DNA of 64,000 nt from Actinospica acidithermotolerans. GTDB lineage: Bacteria; Actinomycetota; Actinomycetes; Streptomycetales; Catenulisporaceae. A program made the translations under genes and the position numbers. The stretch is from the NCBI RefSeq assembly GCF_018139625.1, contig NZ_JAGSOH010000013.1, positions 27,939 to 91,938 on the forward strand, in the 5' to 3' direction. The notes under the pieces were generated by a model. It was given only the letters and a program-made list of their open reading frames with translations. It made no database searches and was not told the DNA's origin. Shown piece after piece: positions 8,307 through 17,216 of this stretch; position 1 is the stretch's first letter, and every line of letters starts with the position of its first letter.

Positions 8307-8770
8307 TGGCAGCCGACCCCGAGGAGAAGCTGGCCGAGCTGGGCCACAAGCTTCCCGACGTGGCCAAGCCGGCCGGGGCCTACGTCCCCGCGCTGCGCAA
8401 CGGCTCGCTGGTGTACACGTCCGGCCAGCTGCCCTTCGTGGACGGCACGCTGCCGGCGACGGGCAAGGTCGGCGCCGAGGTGTCGGCCGAACGGGCCAAG
8501 GAGCTGGCCGGCCTGTGCGCGCTGAACGCGCTCGCCGCGGTCAAGGCCGAGATCGGCGACCTGGCCAAGGTCAGGCGCGTGGTCAAGGTGCTGGCGTTCG
8601 TCGCCTCCGACCCGTCCTTCACCGCTCAGCCGGGCGTGGCCAACGGCGCGAGCGAACTGCTCGGCGCGGTGTTCGGCGACGCGGGCGTGCACGTGCGCTC
8701 CGCGGTCGGCGTGGCGGTGCTGCCGCTCGACTCGCCGGTCGAGGTCGAGATCACGGTCGAAGTCGAGTAG
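8306..8770 (+). CDS. RidA/YjgF-family protein
   Basis: 154 residues, start ATG at 8306. It has the YjgF/Rid fold features YVPALRNGSLVYTSGQLPF near the N-terminus, the central VKAEIGDLAKVRRVVKVLAF and the final VEVEITVEVE strand. RidA proteins deaminate reactive enamine/imine intermediates. This longer form with FTAQPGVANGASELLGAVFG is the actinobacterial Rv3678c-type branch; the active-site Arg of classical RidA (usually R in SAVxVxxLP) is not conserved (VGVAVLPLDSP), so activity is uncertain. It sits between the DUF4177 and MBL genes. Confidence 0.85.
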   Translation: MAADPEEKLAELGHKLPDVAKPAGAYVPALRNGSLVYTSGQLPFVDGTLPATGKVGAEVSAERAKELAGLCALNALAAVKAEIGDLAKVRRVVKVLAFVASDPSFTAQPGVANGASELLGAVFGDAGVHVRSAVGVAVLPLDSPVEVEITVEVE

Positions 8771-8786
8771 TGGCGGGGAAGCGGTC

Positions 8787-9563
8787 TTGACGACGCAGCG
8801 CTCGACGTTGGTCTTGGCGCCCAATCCGTCGCCCTTCACGCTGGAGGGCACGAACACCTGGGTGCTGCGTGAGCCCGGATCCACCGCCGCGGTGGTGGTG
8901 GACCCGGGGCCGCTCCACGAGGGGCACCTCGCGGCGATCCTCAGGGCGGTGCAGGAGCAGGGGGCGCACGTGGCGCAGATCCTGCTGACGCACGGCCACG
9001 CGGACCACTCCGAATCAGCGGTCCGCTTCGCCGAGCTCACCGGCGCCCCGGTCCGCGCACTCGACCCCAGGCACCGCCTCGGCGACGAGGGTCTCGCGGC
9101 CGGGCAGGTCGTCGACGTCGATGGTCTGGAGATCCGGGTCGTCGGCACGCCCGGCCACACCGGCGACAGCCTTTCGTTCCTGCTGTCCGCAGACCGCGCG
9201 ATCCTCACCGGCGACACCGTGCTCGGCCGCGGAACGACGCTGGTCGCGTACCCGGACGGCACGCTCGAGGACTATCTGGACTCGCTCAACCTGCTGCGCG
9301 AGGGCGCGGCCCGGCACGATTTCGACACGGTGCTGCCGGGCCACGGACCAGTGGTCGCGGACGCGCTCGGCGTGCTGGAGTTCTACATCGCGCATCGCAA
9401 GGAGCGGCTCGCCCAGGTGGAGGCGGCCCTGGCCGCGGGCGACAGCTCGGCGCAGGAGGTCGTCCGCCGGGTGTACGCGGAGGTGGACCCCGCGGTCTGG
9501 CCGGCCGCCGAGCTCTCGGTGCGGGCGCAACTGCACTACCTCGACCCGAAGCGCTTCAGCTGA
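8787..9563 (+). CDS. MBL-fold metallohydrolase (Rv3677c-type)
   Basis: 258 residues from TTG at 8787. The metal ligands are in HGHADH (H69, H71, D73, H74), GTPGHTGDS and LTGDTVLGRGTT, with a final GHG at the C-terminal side (VLPGHGPVV). The C-terminal ~60 residues form the winged-helix-like LACTB2 tail (RLAQVEAAL, AELSVRAQLHYL). LACTB2 relatives are nucleases or thioesterases; the substrate here is unknown. It is third in the DUF4177-ridA-MBL group, 16 bases after ridA. A possible TTG start is accepted because no ATG/GTG precedes the conserved LAPNPSPFTLEGTNTW. Confidence 0.9.
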   Translation: MTTQRSTLVLAPNPSPFTLEGTNTWVLREPGSTAAVVVDPGPLHEGHLAAILRAVQEQGAHVAQILLTHGHADHSESAVRFAELTGAPVRALDPRHRLGDEGLAAGQVVDVDGLEIRVVGTPGHTGDSLSFLLSADRAILTGDTVLGRGTTLVAYPDGTLEDYLDSLNLLREGAARHDFDTVLPGHGPVVADALGVLEFYIAHRKERLAQVEAALAAGDSSAQEVVRRVYAEVDPAVWPAAELSVRAQLHYLDPKRFS

Positions 9564-9567
9564 GGTT

Positions 9568-9606
9568 CGCATGATGTTCCACGTGTTCCACGTGGAACAT
9601 CATGCG
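9568..9606. terminator. 16-bp perfect hairpin containing a parS-like palindrome
   Basis: 9568-9583 and 9591-9606 are exact inverted repeats with a 7-nt loop between convergent genes, so they can terminate transcription in both directions. Within it, 9585-9598 is a perfect 14-bp palindrome GTTCCACGTGGAAC, close to the ParB site parS (GTTTCACGTGAAAC), and a half-matching copy begins at 9576. Confidence 0.7.
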
Positions 9607-9636
9607 GAGCGCTGCATGAAAATGCGGGGGCCGCGG

Positions 9637-10320
9637 TTAGCGGGCCCGCCGGGCGAGGCGGACGGTGTCCAGCAGGACGACGGCCCGCGCCTCCAGCTTG
9701 ATCCAGCCGCGCTGGGCGAAGTCGGCGAGGGCCTTGTTCACCGTCTCGCGCGAGGCGCCGACCAGCTGGGCCAGCTCCTCCTGGGTCAGGTCGTGCGAGA
9801 CCTTGATGCCCTCCTGGTCCTCGCCGGCCGGCTGGCCGAAGCGGGTGGACAGGTCGAGCAGGGCCTTGGCGACACGCCCGGGGACATCGGAGAAGACCAG
9901 GTCGGCAAGGGTCTCATTGGTCCGGCGCAGCCGCCGTGCCATCGCCTTGAGCAGCGCGCGGGCCACCTCGGGGCGGGCCGAGAGCCAGGGCTGCAGCTCG
10001 GCGTGGCCGAGGGCGAGCAGCTTGGTGCCGGTCAGCGCGGTGGCGGTGGAGGTGCGCGGTCCCGGGTCGAACAGGGAGAGCTCGCCGAACATCTCGCCCG
10101 GGCCCATCACCGCGGTGAGGTTCTCCCGGCCGTCGCCGGAGGTGCGGCCCAGCTTGATCTTGCCCTCGACGACCACATACAGCTGGTCGCCCGGGTCGCC
10201 CTCGTGGAACAGCGTGTCCCCACGGGTCAACACGATCTCCGTCATCGACTTGAGTAGCGAGGCCGAGGCCTCCTCGTCGAGCGCGGCGAACAGCGGGCTC
10301 CGGCGAAGCACGTCGTCCAC
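9637..10320 (-). CDS. crp: Crp/Fnr-family cAMP-receptor-like regulator
   Basis: 227 residues when started at GTG 10320, giving MDDVLRRSPLF as in streptomycete Crp; a GGAGGG ribosome-binding site (10328-10333) lies seven bases upstream, which decides against starts further up. The N-terminal cyclic-nucleotide domain has GDTLFHEGDPGDQLYVV and the FGELSLFDPGPRTST phosphate-binding cassette. The C-terminal helix-turn-helix has LTQEELAQLVGASRETVNKAL. Crp controls germination and development in Streptomyces and its orthologue Rv3676 is a global regulator in mycobacteria. It is divergent from nth, as in both genera. Confidence 0.95.
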   Translation of the reverse strand: MDDVLRRSPLFAALDEEASASLLKSMTEIVLTRGDTLFHEGDPGDQLYVVVEGKIKLGRTSGDGRENLTAVMGPGEMFGELSLFDPGPRTSTATALTGTKLLALGHAELQPWLSARPEVARALLKAMARRLRRTNETLADLVFSDVPGRVAKALLDLSTRFGQPAGEDQEGIKVSHDLTQEELAQLVGASRETVNKALADFAQRGWIKLEARAVVLLDTVRLARRAR

Positions 10321-10327
10321 GGGCGAA

Positions 10328-10333
10328 CCCTCC
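10328..10333 (-). promoter_or_regulatory. ribosome-binding site that fixes the crp start
   Basis: GGAGGG on the minus strand, seven bases before the GTG at 10320. Confidence 0.75.
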
Positions 10334-10720
10334 AACAGTCCTTTCGGACACTTAAGGTCGCCGATCGCCGGTGTTGGAACCACTCGACGTCGGCTTCCAA
10401 TGTGTTATGTCGTTGCTCATACCAGTGTGGCCTACGACACCGTCTAACACCTAGTCGGTTGATCTGCTAGACCGAAACGATGCGAAACCTAGGCGTGAAC
10501 AGCGCCCGAAAACGGCTCGCGCACCGTTATTCGGACAGTGGCGGGCGGGTAGCCCGATCCGGACGCGTCTGCCGGGAACGCCCGCGCGGGCGTGACGCGT
10601 TTCCTAGACTGACCGTTGTTCGCTCGGCCGGGCCGGGCGACCGTAGGCTTGCCCGAAGTGTTCGGGCGCGTCGGGGCTCCACACGCGCGGGTTGGTCGGG
10701 AAGGGTCGGCGAGGCGAGAC
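10334..10720. other. divergent intergenic region crp/nth
   Basis: About 390 bases. TAGACT at 10605-10610 on the plus strand is a likely -10 box for nth. The crp side must hold its promoter but no convincing box was found. No repeat or RNA structure was recognised. Confidence 0.5.
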
Positions 10721-11539
10721 GTGGCGGTGCGTAATCGGGACGGACGTTCGGAGTCCCGCGTGGCCCTGGTGCGTCGCGCCCGGAAGATCAACCGACTGCT
10801 CGCCGAGCTCTATCCGGACGCGCACTGCGAGCTGGACTTCGCCGACCCGCTCGAGCTGATCGTGGCCGTCATCCTGTCCGCGCAGTGCACCGACGTGCGG
10901 GTCAACCAGGTCACCCCGGCCTTGTTCGCCCGCTATAAGAGCGCCGAGGACTACGCGTCGGCCGAGCGGATCGAGCTCGAGGAGCTGATTCGGCCCACCG
11001 GGTTCTACCGCAACAAGGCGACCTCGATCCTCGGCCTGGGCCGCGAGCTGTGCGACCGCTTCGGCGGCGAGGTGCCCGGCAGGCTCGAGGACCTTGTCAC
11101 GCTGCCGGGCGTCGGGCGCAAGACCGCGAACGTCGTCCTCGGGAATGCCTTCGGCGTGCCCGGGCTGACCGTCGATACGCATTTCGGACGCCTGGTGCGC
11201 CGCTTCGGCTGGACCGAGCTGGAGGACCCGGTGAAGGTCGAGCACGCGATCGGCGAGCTGTTCCCGAAGTCCGACTGGACGATGCTCTCGCACCGGCTGA
11301 TCTTCCACGGCCGCCGCGTCTGCCACTCCCGCCGCCCCGCCTGCGGCGCCTGCCCGCTCGCCGCCCTGTGCCCCTCGCACGGCATCGGCGAGCTCGACCC
11401 GGTGAAGGCCGAGGCGCTGCTCCGGCCCGCATCGGCCCGCGAGGCGGCCGCGCTCGCCGAGGTGCGCAAGCGGCAGGCCGAGGAGAAGGTGCAGGTCGCG
11501 GCGGAGCGCCGGGCGAGGGCCGAGGTGGGGCATTCGTGA
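10721..11539 (+). CDS. nth: endonuclease III (DNA glycosylase/AP lyase)
   Basis: 272 residues from GTG 10721; a TTG at 10616 just behind the TAGACT box is an alternative start that adds 35 residues. The helix-hairpin-helix [13 protein letters not shown] carries the catalytic Lys, VDTHFGR the catalytic Asp, and the C-terminus has the [4Fe-4S] spacing C-x6-C-x2-C-x5-C ([18 protein letters not shown]). It removes oxidised pyrimidines and cuts the AP site in base-excision repair. The C-terminal ~50 residues are a charged Ala/Arg/Glu helix beyond the cluster. The stop overlaps the start of the Nudix gene. Confidence 0.93.
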   Translation: MAVRNRDGRSESRVALVRRARKINRLLAELYPDAHCELDFADPLELIVAVILSAQCTDVRVNQVTPALFARYKSAEDYASAERIELEELIRPTGFYRNKATSILGLGRELCDRFGGEVPGRLEDLVTLPGVGRKTANVVLGNAFGVPGLTVDTHFGRLVRRFGWTELEDPVKVEHAIGELFPKSDWTMLSHRLIFHGRRVCHSRRPACGACPLAALCPSHGIGELDPVKAEALLRPASAREAAALAEVRKRQAEEKVQVAAERRARAEVGHS

Positions 11540-12318
11540 CCGACGAGAGGCCTGACCCGTTCAGCGGGGACTTCGACGGCGCGTTCGACGGCAGCCCGGT
11601 CATCGACACCGACTTCTCCGATCTGCCCGGCTGGCTGCTCCCGCTGGCCGAGGCGGTCGCCGGGATCAGCCCCGGCGACCACTATCTCGGCCGGCCGCCG
11701 CTGCGCCGCCCCGCCTCGCTCGGCGGGGCGGCTAACCCCTCGGCCGTGCTCATCCTGTTCGCCGACTCGTTGCCGTACGGGCCGGACGTGCTGATCACCG
11801 AGCGCTCGGCGACGCTGCGCTCGCACGCGGGCCAGGCGGCCTTCCCCGGCGGCCGGATCGATCCGCTCGCCGAGGGCTGCTCGGAGGACGAGGGCCCGAT
11901 CCGCGCCGCGCTGCGCGAGGCGCGCGAGGAGGCCGGCGTGGACCCGAAGAGTGTGCGCGTCTTCGGCGAGCTGCCCGAGCTCTACCTGCCGCCGAGCGAC
12001 TTCCTGGTCACGCCGGTGCTCGCCTGGTGGCACACCCCCGGCGACGCCGCGGTGACCAGTCCGGACGAGGTGGCGGCGGTGCACCGCGTGCCGGTGTCCG
12101 CACTGGTCGACCCGGCCAACCGCTATCGGCTCAGGCACCCCTCCGGCTACCGCGGCCCGGCGTTCGTCGTGGACGAGCTGCTGGTCTGGGGCTTCACCGC
12201 GGGCGTGCTCGACGCGGTACTGCGGCTCGGCGGCTGGGAACGGCCGTGGGAGCCCGCCGAGGTGATCGACTATCCGCTCGACGTGCGCGAGTTCCGGAGG
12301 ACCCGTGGACCTGCTTGA
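11536..12318 (+). CDS. Nudix hydrolase, CoA pyrophosphatase type
   Basis: 260 residues from GTG 11536, which overlaps the nth stop by four bases (GTGA). The Nudix box is present as FPGGRIDP...[10 protein letters not shown] with an insertion of about eight residues (EGCSEDEG) between the Gly and Arg/Glu halves. The upstream segment [21 protein letters not shown] matches the NuBI motif of CoA pyrophosphatases. It likely hydrolyses CoA or a related nucleotide. It is placed between nth and marP exactly as Rv3672c is in mycobacteria; the 3' end overlaps marP by 14 bases. Confidence 0.9.
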   Translation: MTDERPDPFSGDFDGAFDGSPVIDTDFSDLPGWLLPLAEAVAGISPGDHYLGRPPLRRPASLGGAANPSAVLILFADSLPYGPDVLITERSATLRSHAGQAAFPGGRIDPLAEGCSEDEGPIRAALREAREEAGVDPKSVRVFGELPELYLPPSDFLVTPVLAWWHTPGDAAVTSPDEVAAVHRVPVSALVDPANRYRLRHPSGYRGPAFVVDELLVWGFTAGVLDAVLRLGGWERPWEPAEVIDYPLDVREFRRTRGPA

Positions 12319-13489
12319 TCTGATCATCATCCTGATCTGCATCGGCTTCGCCGTCTCCGGCTACCGGCAGGGCTTCGTCGTGGGCGTGATGTCCTTCGTC
12401 GGCTTCGTCGGCGGCCTGCTGGTCGGCGTCTGGCTGGTCCCGCAGGTGATGAGCCACTTCCAGTCCTCGCTGGTGGTCTCCACCATCTCGCTCTGCGCCG
12501 TGCTCGCCCTCGCGGTGATCGGGCAGGTCCTGGCGACCACGGCCGGCGGCCGGCTGCGCCGCGAGTTGACCTGGCGGCCGGTCCAGGCCGTCGACCAGGG
12601 CGCCGGGGCGGTGGTCTCGATCATCTCGGTGCTGCTGGTCGTGTGGTTCCTCGGCCTCGCGCTCTCCAGCTCCTCGATGCCGCTGGTCGTCGAGCAGGTG
12701 CACGAGTCGCGGATACTGGCCGGGATCCAGAAGGTGCTGCCGAAGGACTCCTCCTCCTGGTTCCGCAGCTTCTCCGCGACCCTCGGCCGAAGCGGCTTCC
12801 CGCAGGTCTTCGGGCCGTTCACGCAGGAGACGATCGCGAACGTGCCGGCGCCGGACGCCGCGGTGCTCAACGAGTCGGGCGTGCGGACCGCGGAGTCCTC
12901 GATCGTGAAGATCGTCGGTGACGCGCCGAGCTGCGGCAAGCAGATCGAGGGCTCCGGCTTCGTCTTCAGCCCGCAGCACGTCATGACGAACGCGCACGTG
13001 GTCGGCGGCGTCTCCGATCCGACCGTGCAGATCGGCGGAGTCGGGCAGTACTACCACGCGAAGGTCGTGCTCTACGACGCCGAGACGGACATCGCCGTTC
13101 TCTACGTGCCAGGCCTGGAGGCGACCCCGCTGAAGTTCGACACCAGCGCCAAGGCGGACGACGACGCGGTCGTGGCGGGTTTCCCGGAGGACGGTCCGTT
13201 CAGCGCCGTGGCGGCGCGCGTCCGGCAGGAGATGGACGCCCAGGGCCAGGACATCTACGACCAGAACACCGTCACCCGCGACATCTTCTCGCTGTATTCG
13301 ACCGTGCTGCAGGGCAATTCCGGCGGCCCGCTGCTGAGCCCGAGCGGCGATGTGTACGGGGTCGTGTTCGCGAAGTCGCTACAGGACTCGACGACCGGGT
13401 ATGCACTGACTGCGAGTCAGGTCTCGCAGGACGCCCAGCAGGGCGCTGACCTCACGTCGTCGGTCGACACCGATGGCTGTGCAGTGTAG
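12305..13489 (+). CDS. marP: MarP-type membrane serine protease
   Basis: 394 residues from GTG 12305. Four predicted membrane helices (about 4-22, 28-46, 56-80, 103-122; CvpA-like domain) precede a periplasmic chymotrypsin-fold domain with catalytic H231 (TNAHVVGG), D262 (TDIAVL) and S339 (QGNSGGPL). C210 and C392 are placed like the disulfide pair of mycobacterial MarP (Rv3671c), which cleaves the peptidoglycan hydrolase RipA under acid stress. An NlpC/P60 protein of RipA type is encoded at 47.4 kb. Same position as in mycobacteria, after the Nudix gene. Confidence 0.93.
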   Translation: MDLLDLIIILICIGFAVSGYRQGFVVGVMSFVGFVGGLLVGVWLVPQVMSHFQSSLVVSTISLCAVLALAVIGQVLATTAGGRLRRELTWRPVQAVDQGAGAVVSIISVLLVVWFLGLALSSSSMPLVVEQVHESRILAGIQKVLPKDSSSWFRSFSATLGRSGFPQVFGPFTQETIANVPAPDAAVLNESGVRTAESSIVKIVGDAPSCGKQIEGSGFVFSPQHVMTNAHVVGGVSDPTVQIGGVGQYYHAKVVLYDAETDIAVLYVPGLEATPLKFDTSAKADDDAVVAGFPEDGPFSAVAARVRQEMDAQGQDIYDQNTVTRDIFSLYSTVLQGNSGGPLLSPSGDVYGVVFAKSLQDSTTGYALTASQVSQDAQQGADLTSSVDTDGCAV

Positions 13490-13557
13490 CGTCCTTCGAA
13501 CCATAAGAACTGCTGCTGCTCACGAGTCACATTTCCATAGATGGAGGGGGACGCGAG

Positions 13558-14265
13558 GTGCTCGGCCACTCGCATTCGACCAGCGGAGCCCTGGCGTGGG
13601 GAGCGGCGGCGGCCGCCGCTCCGATCACCTGGTGGACCGATCTGCTGAGCCATCAGCAGCTGACCGTCGCGGACATAGTGCTCGGCACGTTCACCACGGC
13701 CGGCGCCGCCCTGCTGCCTGACCTCGACCATCCCGACGGGACCATCGCGCACTTCCTCGGCCCGGTCTCGCACCAGTTCTGCCGCCTCGTCGAGAAGGTG
13801 TCCGGCGGCCACCGGCACGCGACGCACTCGTTCTTCTTCGTCGCCCTCGTCACGGCCGGAACCTGGGCCGGAGCGCATTACTGGGGGCGCTGGTTCGTCC
13901 TCGCGATGATGTACATCCTCTTCTCGCTGGCTGTGCGCGCACTGCACCTGTGCCCGTCCGGCAAGGGGATCGAGTCCTGGGGTGTCGTGGTCATGGTCTC
14001 GGCCGCGGGCACCGCCGCGTCCTACGAGTTCCTGCCCGCGAACCCCGTGTGGCTGCCCGTTTCCGTGGGCCTCGGGACGCTCATCCACCTGGCCGGCGAC
14101 TGCCTGACCAAGGAGGGCTGCCCGCTGTTCTGGCCGGTCCCGCAGCGCTTCGAGATCCCGATCATCCGGCGCACCGGCAACAAGTTCGAGACCGCGTTCC
14201 TCACCCCGGTGATGGCGGTCGGCGCGTTCGTGCTGGTCTTCATGGCCATCAAGCACCCGCACTGA
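13558..14265 (+). CDS. membrane-bound metal-dependent hydrolase (DUF457/YdjM-like)
   Basis: 235 residues from GTG 13558, with a GGAGGGGG ribosome-binding site upstream. It is an integral membrane protein with about five hydrophobic segments. Conserved polar blocks are HSHSTSG at the N-terminus, LLPDLDHPDGT, HRHATHSFF and HLAGDCLTKEGCPLFWP, which supply the His/Asp ligands typical of this family. The substrate is unknown; E. coli YdjM is SOS-induced. It stands alone, 68 bases after marP, and is convergent with the following hydrolase gene. Confidence 0.85.
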   Translation: MLGHSHSTSGALAWGAAAAAAPITWWTDLLSHQQLTVADIVLGTFTTAGAALLPDLDHPDGTIAHFLGPVSHQFCRLVEKVSGGHRHATHSFFFVALVTAGTWAGAHYWGRWFVLAMMYILFSLAVRALHLCPSGKGIESWGVVVMVSAAGTAASYEFLPANPVWLPVSVGLGTLIHLAGDCLTKEGCPLFWPVPQRFEIPIIRRTGNKFETAFLTPVMAVGAFVLVFMAIKHPH

Positions 14266-14313
14266 CCCGGCCGCCCGGGCGCGGAGCGGGCGCGGCGAGA
14301 GAGCGAGGACCGG

Positions 14314-15243
14314 CTAGCGGTCCGGCTCCTCGTCATGCAGCCAGCCGAGCACCTCGTTCGTGAACAGCTTCGGCGCCTCCTCGTGCGGGAAGTGCCCGAG
14401 ACCTTCGAGCAGGCGCCAGCGGTACGGCGCGTTCACATAGCCGCCCGAGCCGCGCGCCGTCGAGGTCAGGACGGCCTTGTCGAGCGCACCGTGCAAGTGC
14501 AGCGTCGGCACCTCCGTCAGGGTCCGCATCCGCTGGTGGTAGCGCAGCCCGTCCGGGCGCATCAGCGAGCGGACCTGCCAGCGGAAGTACTCCATCGAAC
14601 TGTGCGCGACGCCCGGGATCTGCACGGCGTCCCGGTAGCGGCGCGCCGCCTCGGCGTCCGGCCAGTCGGGGCCGCTCCAGGACTCCAGCAGCCGAACCGC
14701 GGCCGCGCCGTCGTCCTTGGTCAGGCCGTGCTCGGCCTGGATCGGCCGCTGCGCCGCGAAGATGTGCTTGCTCGCCGCGATCTGCGAGGGACTGGTCAGC
14801 AGCGCGGTGCGGAACTGCCGCGGATGCGCGGCGCCGACGATGACCAGCCGGCGCACCAGCTTGGGCCGCATCGTGGCGGCGGTCCAGGCCAGGCCCGCGC
14901 CCAGGCCGTGCCCGACCAGCACCGCGTTGGACTCGCCCAGGGCCCGGATCACGCCGGTGACGTCCATGGTCGCGGTGAGCGGGTCGTAGCCGCGCGGCGG
15001 CTTGTCGCTGCCCCCGATGCCGCGCAGGTCCATGGCGACGGCGCGGTACCCGGCGTCCGCGAAGGCGGTCAGCTGCTCCCGCCAGGTCCACCAGAACTGC
15101 GGGAAGCCGTGCAGGAACAGCGCCAGGGGCCCGTCCCCGAGCTCGGCCACGTGGAAACGCGCGCCGTTCGCCGGGACGTCCCGGTGTGTCCACGGCCCGT
15201 CCGCGTACACCGGGGTCAGATCTGATGCCATGCTCGTCAGCAT
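14314..15243 (-). CDS. alpha/beta hydrolase of the EphE epoxide-hydrolase group, nucleophile missing
   Basis: 309 residues from ATG 15243 (ATG 15231 is possible). The oxyanion block HGFPQFWWTW, the DLRGIGGSDKP segment, the acid in LHGALDKAV and the His in LEGLGHFPHEE are all present. The nucleophile elbow reads VGHGLGAG: the residue that should be Asp (epoxide hydrolase) or Ser is G113. The DNA at this codon is unambiguous (GGC). It therefore may not be a classical hydrolase. It is in the position of Rv3670 (ephE) next to the DUF1469 gene. It is convergent with the DUF457 gene. Confidence 0.85.
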   Translation of the reverse strand: MLTSMASDLTPVYADGPWTHRDVPANGARFHVAELGDGPLALFLHGFPQFWWTWREQLTAFADAGYRAVAMDLRGIGGSDKPPRGYDPLTATMDVTGVIRALGESNAVLVGHGLGAGLAWTAATMRPKLVRRLVIVGAAHPRQFRTALLTSPSQIAASKHIFAAQRPIQAEHGLTKDDGAAAVRLLESWSGPDWPDAEAARRYRDAVQIPGVAHSSMEYFRWQVRSLMRPDGLRYHQRMRTLTEVPTLHLHGALDKAVLTSTARGSGGYVNAPYRWRLLEGLGHFPHEEAPKLFTNEVLGWLHDEEPDR

Positions 15244-15325
15244 CGCACATTCCGGTGTCCGGGCCGTGCCCTCGACACTAAGAGCGACCGAGGAACAGGG
15301 GCCCGGTGCGCGGGCCTGCGCCGCC

Positions 15326-15715
15326 TCAGAGGTCCACGCGGCGCAGCACGGTGATCGTGTCGGTCGTCGAGCGCTTCGTCGCCTCCACGCCCTTGATCCG
15401 CTTGAACCTGGCCACGCCGATCAGGCTGCAGAGCCCGGCCGTGAGCAGGAAGGCCCCGGCCACGATCAGCCAGCACCAGGCGAGGCCGAGGCCGGTCGCG
15501 TGCAGCCCGTAGGCGGCCGCGAAACACAGCATGATCAGGCCGAACACGCCGAGCACGGCTGCCGCGCCGAACAGCCCGCCGCCGGCCGCCGCCTGCTTGA
15601 CGTCCTGCCGCACCTCGGCCTTGGCCAGCGCGATCTCCCCGCGCACCAGGGCGGAGACGTCCTGGGCCGCGCTGGTCACAAGCCCGCTGAGCGTCTGCTC
15701 GGTCTCGACCGACAT
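15326..15715 (-). CDS. phage-holin-family/DUF1469 membrane protein (Rv3669-like)
   Basis: 129 residues. The start ATG at 15715 is preceded by a CCAGGAGG ribosome-binding site (15721-15728). An amphipathic N-terminal region (LVTSAAQDVSALVRGEIALAKAEVRQD) precedes two membrane helices (about 50-75 and 80-102) and a basic C-terminus. This is the actinobacterial DUF1469 (Act_Hol III) pattern; function unknown. It is upstream of the EphE-like gene on the same strand, as in mycobacteria. Confidence 0.85.
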   Translation of the reverse strand: MSVETEQTLSGLVTSAAQDVSALVRGEIALAKAEVRQDVKQAAAGGGLFGAAAVLGVFGLIMLCFAAAYGLHATGLGLAWCWLIVAGAFLLTAGLCSLIGVARFKRIKGVEATKRSTTDTITVLRRVDL

Positions 15716-15930
15716 GGGAACCTCCTGGCGGGTGCTCGACGAGAGGGTGGCGCGTGCGACCGTACCCGGCTGACCGGCACGGCAGTCCGGAATTAGGCCG
15801 GGCGGGTGGCCAGCCGCCCGGGGCGATATCGCTAAGTCGTCTTGTCGACAAATCGATGAAGCGACACCGGTACGGAGCGTGCCGGAGAAATGCGGTCGCG
15901 AACGGACCGGCGGCGTGCTAGGCAATACGC

Positions 15931-17163
15931 ATGCCAGCCAGTGAACTCTCCGTGCGCCCGCTCACCGTCGCCGACATGACCCGCTTCATCGAGGTGGACA
16001 ACATCGCGTTCATCGAGGGGCCCTACAGCCCCGACCTCGTCGCGTGGCAGCGCCGCTTCCTCGAGGTCGAGCGCAGCATCGGGTTGTTCGACGACGAGGA
16101 GCAGGTCGGCGGCGCCACAATCTTCACGATGCGGCTGAGCGTCCCCGACGGCCGGCTGGTTCCGCTCGCCGGAGTCTCGTGGGTCAGTGTGCTGCCGACG
16201 CACCGCCGCCGCGGCGGCCTCACGAAGCTGATGCGCCATCAGCTGCACGACCTGCACGACCGTCAGGCCGAGCCGCTCGCCGGGCTGACGGCCAGTCACC
16301 CCGGCATTTACGGCCGCTTCGGCTACGGCCGTCCCACGCAGTCCGTCACCCTCACAGTGCCCCGCGAGCACAACACGCTCAGGCTTCCCCAGGGTGTGGA
16401 CGACGTGACGCTCCGGCTGGTCAGCCCGAAGGCGGGCCTCGAGGCCTGCCGGGAGACCTACGCCCGCCGCCTCACGTCGCGCCCGGGCATGATCGACCGC
16501 CCCGACTTCTGGTTCGACTTCGAGACCGACGACCTCGACCAGCTTCGCGGCGGCCAGTCCAAGCTGCGTCTCGTGCTGGCGGAGCGCGAGGGCGTGACGG
16601 TCGGCTATGCGATGTACCGGACGAACGAGCTGGGCCCGGCGAAGGGGGAGGTTCGGGTCAACGACGTATACGCCGTCGACCCCGCCGCGTACGCCGCGCT
16701 CTGGCGCATGCTGCTCAACATCGACCTGACGATCGCCACCGTCGTCCCTGGCCTTGCCGTCGACGACCCGCTGCTCGCGATGCTCGAAGCCTCGCGCTAC
16801 GGCGAACCGGCCCTACGCGATGGCCTCTATGTCCGCCTCGTCGACGTCGACCGAGCCCTCGCCGCCCGCACGTATGCCACGCCAATCGACGTTGTATTCG
16901 AGGTCACCGACGAGTTCTGCCCGTGGAACGCGGGACGCTGGCGGCTGGTCGGCGACGAGAAGGGCGCGACATGCACGCGCACGGACTCGACCGCCGACAT
17001 CTCCATCGACGTGCGCGAACTCGCCTCGATCTACCTCGGCGGCGTCACGCTGCGCTCCCTCGCCGCCGCCAACCAGGTGACCGAACACACGATCGGATCA
17101 GTGCGCGCCGCCTCCACGGCCTTCGCCTCCGACGTCCAGCCCTGGCTCTCGACCGGCTTCTGA
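15931..17163 (+). CDS. GNAT acetyltransferase of the Eis type
   Basis: 410 residues, the usual length of Eis (enhanced intracellular survival) proteins. An N-terminal GNAT domain has the acetyl-CoA loop VSVLPTHRRRGGLTKLM (85-101) and SHPGIYGRFGYG. A second GNAT-like domain and a C-terminal sterol-carrier-like domain end in the free carboxylate ...WLSTGF that serves as general base in Eis. Eis enzymes acetylate amines of aminoglycosides and lysines of proteins; the native substrate is unknown. Upstream TAGGCA lies six bases before the ATG. It is convergent with acs and separated from it by a strong hairpin. Confidence 0.9.
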   Translation: MPASELSVRPLTVADMTRFIEVDNIAFIEGPYSPDLVAWQRRFLEVERSIGLFDDEEQVGGATIFTMRLSVPDGRLVPLAGVSWVSVLPTHRRRGGLTKLMRHQLHDLHDRQAEPLAGLTASHPGIYGRFGYGRPTQSVTLTVPREHNTLRLPQGVDDVTLRLVSPKAGLEACRETYARRLTSRPGMIDRPDFWFDFETDDLDQLRGGQSKLRLVLAEREGVTVGYAMYRTNELGPAKGEVRVNDVYAVDPAAYAALWRMLLNIDLTIATVVPGLAVDDPLLAMLEASRYGEPALRDGLYVRLVDVDRALAARTYATPIDVVFEVTDEFCPWNAGRWRLVGDEKGATCTRTDSTADISIDVRELASIYLGGVTLRSLAAANQVTEHTIGSVRAASTAFASDVQPWLSTGF

Positions 17164-17170
17164 CGCAGAA

Positions 17171-17199
17171 TGCCCCGCCGCGCAGAACGCGGCGGGGCA
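17171..17199. terminator. bidirectional terminator between eis-like gene and acs
   Basis: Perfect 12-bp stem (17171-17182/17188-17199) with a 5-nt loop between convergent stop codons. Confidence 0.75.
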
Positions 17200-17216
17200 C
17201 CCCGGTCGGCGCGGGA

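Noticed and set aside
10616..10720. N-terminal extension of nth from TTG 10616
   Set aside because: The extension is Arg/Gly-rich and unlike the enzyme; kept only as an alternative start because a TAGACT box lies just upstream.
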